24,121 bases of DNA, from contig VAXK01000203.1 in assembly GCA_005885565.1 (NCBI GenBank), positions 1 through 24,121 of the forward strand, given 5' to 3'. The translations under genes and the position numbers were made by a program. The notes below the pieces were generated by a model. That model was given only the letters and a program-made list of their open reading frames with translations. It was not told the origin of the DNA and did no database searches. Source of the DNA: Actinomycetota bacterium. GTDB taxonomy: Bacteria; Actinomycetota; Thermoleophilia; Gaiellales; Gaiellaceae. Below, piece after piece: positions 22,706-24,121 of this stretch. The number at the start of each line of letters is the position of its first letter. Within the stretch, counting starts at the first letter, position 1.

Positions 22706-23254
22706 ATGGAGGCGGTGGAGGTGCGGCGTTCGCCGCGGGCGCGGCGCTGGCGACTGGAGGTGCCGTGGGGTGAGCCGGCGCGGCTGACCGTGCCGCGATG
22801 GATGAGCGGCACGGAGATCGAGAGCGTGCTGGAGGAGAGGCGCTCGTGGATCGAGCAGCAGCGCCGAAGGCAGGTCCCGCGCCTGGGGCTGAAGCGACGA
22901 GCGGTGAGCGAGTCGGAAGCGCGCTGCGCCGCCCGGGAGCTCACCTCGGCGCTGGCCGAGGAGGAGGCGGAGCGGCTGGGCGTCACCTATCGACGGATCC
23001 GGATCGGCGGGCAGCGGACGCTGTGGGGCTCCTGCTCCGCACGCGGCACGCTCTCCTTCAACTGGCGCCTGGTGCTGGCGCCCCTCGAGGTGCTCGACTA
23101 CGTGGTCGTGCACGAGCTCTGCCACCTGCACGTCCCCGACCACTCGCGCCGCTTCTGGGCGCTCGTCGAACGACACCGGCCCGCCTGGCGCGAGCAGCGC
23201 GCCTGGCTCCGCGAGCACGGCCCCGAGCTTCTCGCGTTCAAAGCGGCGGAGTAG
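22706..23254 (+). CDS. YgjP-type (DUF45, M48-like) zinc metallopeptidase
   Basis: A 182-residue protein of the YgjP/DUF45 family. The zinc site is H136-E137-L-C-H140 (VVHELCHL), with the third ligand probably H146 in VPDHSRRFW. Upstream lies the family marker WGSCSARGTLSFNWRLVLAP (107-126), and the C-terminal segment W-x3-V-x3-R-P-x-W is typical. The length is a little below the usual 220-240 because the N-terminal beta region is short. It is soluble and cytoplasmic; physiological substrate unknown, and some relatives are linked to restriction or DNA-repair loci, which is not the case here. ATG 22706 is preferred since the family N-terminus starts there and a TANNNT box precedes it. Confidence 0.87.
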   Translation: MEAVEVRRSPRARRWRLEVPWGEPARLTVPRWMSGTEIESVLEERRSWIEQQRRRQVPRLGLKRRAVSESEARCAARELTSALAEEEAERLGVTYRRIRIGGQRTLWGSCSARGTLSFNWRLVLAPLEVLDYVVVHELCHLHVPDHSRRFWALVERHRPAWREQRAWLREHGPELLAFKAAE

Positions 23255-23424
23255 GGCCGTACCCGTTCGAGCGCGCCGCCCGTTGCAGGAGACGTGAGGC
23301 GCTCTCCCGTGTCGCTTCCGCACCGGCTCGAGTTGATTGCAACGGCGCGCTGGAGCTGGACGACGTACCGCCACCTCGGCCGCTCGAGCTAAGAAACCCC
23401 CGCAAACCGGCGTAGACTCGGCGC
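23255..23424. other. 170-bp intergenic region before cyclase gene
   Basis: No gene is seen. The only signals are a weak inverted repeat (GGAGA...TCTCC, about 23287-23310) that might end the YgjP-like transcript, and the cyclase promoter box at its right end. Confidence 0.4.
23413..23418 (+). promoter_or_regulatory. Candidate -10 box (TAGACT) for cyclase gene
   Basis: TAGACT, then CGGCGC (6 bases), then ATG at 23425: the same leaderless layout as at 7057 and 14831. No clear -35 is present 16-18 bases upstream. Confidence 0.55.
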
Positions 23425-24121
23425 ATGGTGACGTGTCCCTCGTGCGGCGAGGAGAACCCGGACCGGTTCCGCCTCTGCGGTTTCTGCGGCACCCCGCTCG
23501 CGCCCGTCGCGCCGCCGCAGGAGGTCCGGAAGACGGTCACGATCGTCTTCTCCGACCTGAAGGGGTCGACGAACCTCGGCGAGGCGCTCGACTCGGAGTC
23601 GCTGCGCGAGGTCATGAACCGGTACTTCGCCGAGATGCGCCGGGTCCTGGAAGACCACGGCGGCCGGGTGGAGAAGTACATCGGCGACGCGGTGATGGCG
23701 GTCTTCGGGCTGCCGCTGCTGCACGAGGACGACGCGCTCCGCGCCGTGCGCGCCGCCCACGGCATGAAGCGCGCTCTCGAGACGCTGAACGACGAGCTCG
23801 AGCGCGTCTTCGGGGTCCGCCTCGCGAACCGCACCGGCGTGAACACGGGCGAGGTCGTAGCCGGAGACCCCTCCGCCGGGCAGAGGCTCGTCGTCGGCGA
23901 CGCCGTGAACGTCGCGGCGCGGCTCGAGCAGGCGGCGCCGGCGACGGAGGTGCTGCTCGGCGAGCTCACGTACCGGCTCGTGCGCGACGCCGTCGAGGTC
24001 GAGGCGGTCGAGCCGCTCGAGCTCAAGGGGAAGAGCGAGCGCGTGCCGGCGTTCCGGCTCGTCTCGGTCGGTGCGGGGGAGGGGTACACGCGGCGGGCGG
24101 ACTCGCCGCTCGTCGGCCGGA
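23425..24121 (+). CDS. Class III adenylate/guanylate cyclase with N-terminal zinc ribbon and C-terminal AAA region (partial)
   Basis: The first 232 codons of a gene that continues past the window. A zinc ribbon (C4, C7, C18, C21) precedes a class III cyclase domain: metal Asp D44 in FSDLKGST, second metal Asp D88 in KYIGDAVMAVFG with K84 just before, the HEDDALRAVRAA helix, the TGVNTGEVVAGD segment and VVGDAVNVAARLEQ. It ends with ELKGKSERVPAFRL. The last residues, ADSPLVGR, are the usual entry into an AAA/NB-ARC-like ATPase followed by TPR repeats, so the full protein is probably about 1000 residues and acts as a signalling or transcription-linked cyclase. cAMP is the likely product from the Lys/Asp pattern. 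The start is supported by TAGACT six bases upstream. Confidence 0.9.
   Translation, partial: MVTCPSCGEENPDRFRLCGFCGTPLAPVAPPQEVRKTVTIVFSDLKGSTNLGEALDSESLREVMNRYFAEMRRVLEDHGGRVEKYIGDAVMAVFGLPLLHEDDALRAVRAAHGMKRALETLNDELERVFGVRLANRTGVNTGEVVAGDPSAGQRLVVGDAVNVAARLEQAAPATEVLLGELTYRLVRDAVEVEAVEPLELKGKSERVPAFRLVSVGAGEGYTRRADSPLVGR

Overview
The window is dense, very GC-rich bacterial DNA with many GTG starts, short gaps and stop/start overlaps (ATGA, GTGA, TAGTG). Gene content (mostly actinobacterial-type families, a KimA-like potassium importer, a zinc-ribbon class III cyclase, a peptidoglycan-binding MacB-type exporter) and repeated TANNNT boxes 6-9 bases before start codons fit an actinobacterium that often uses leaderless mRNAs. 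A Thermoleophilia-like lineage (Gaiellales/Solirubrobacterales) is my best guess, but it is an inference from style and gene content.

Layout. 1-2.5 kb: a DUF192 protein, a flavin disulfide oxidoreductase (-) and a divergent metal-dependent cyclase/formamidase-like hydrolase (+), with a 17-bp palindrome between the divergent pair. 2.5-7.0 kb: a tightly coupled four-gene minus-strand operon: Haloferax-type glucose dehydrogenase, maltose/galactoside-type O-acetyltransferase, GH15 glucoamylase/trehalase-like enzyme and an M24-fold protein that lacks metal ligands. 7.0-9.2 kb (+): an ECF sigma factor with its zinc-finger anti-sigma factor, a VOC protein, an AraC-type regulator and a second VOC protein. 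9.2-12.4 kb: a lipoprotein and an HlyIII/PAQR membrane protein on the minus strand; then a secreted cutinase-family esterase (+) with a near-consensus promoter but an apparent one-base frameshift just after its signal peptide.

12.4-22.6 kb looks like a potassium/turgor locus split by an inserted block. On the left are a KimA-like importer (-) and a universal stress protein (+); on the right a KdpE response regulator and a short KdpD-like kinase (-). The 3' end of kdpE is present twice as an exact 175-bp direct repeat (15310-15484 and 20620-20794) whose start points are 5310 bp apart. The DNA between holds a LuxR-type regulator, a small secreted cysteine-containing protein, a lipoprotein, a peptidoglycan-binding membrane-fusion protein, a MacB-type ATPase whose only full-length start appears to be ATA, and an FtsX/MacB permease. 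The repeat and its sharp borders suggest integration by recombination in the 3' end of kdpE, or an assembly join. 22.6-24.1 kb: a YgjP-type metallopeptidase and the start of an adenylate cyclase-AAA regulator that runs off the window.

No rRNA, tRNA, CRISPR array, transposase or integrase was seen.
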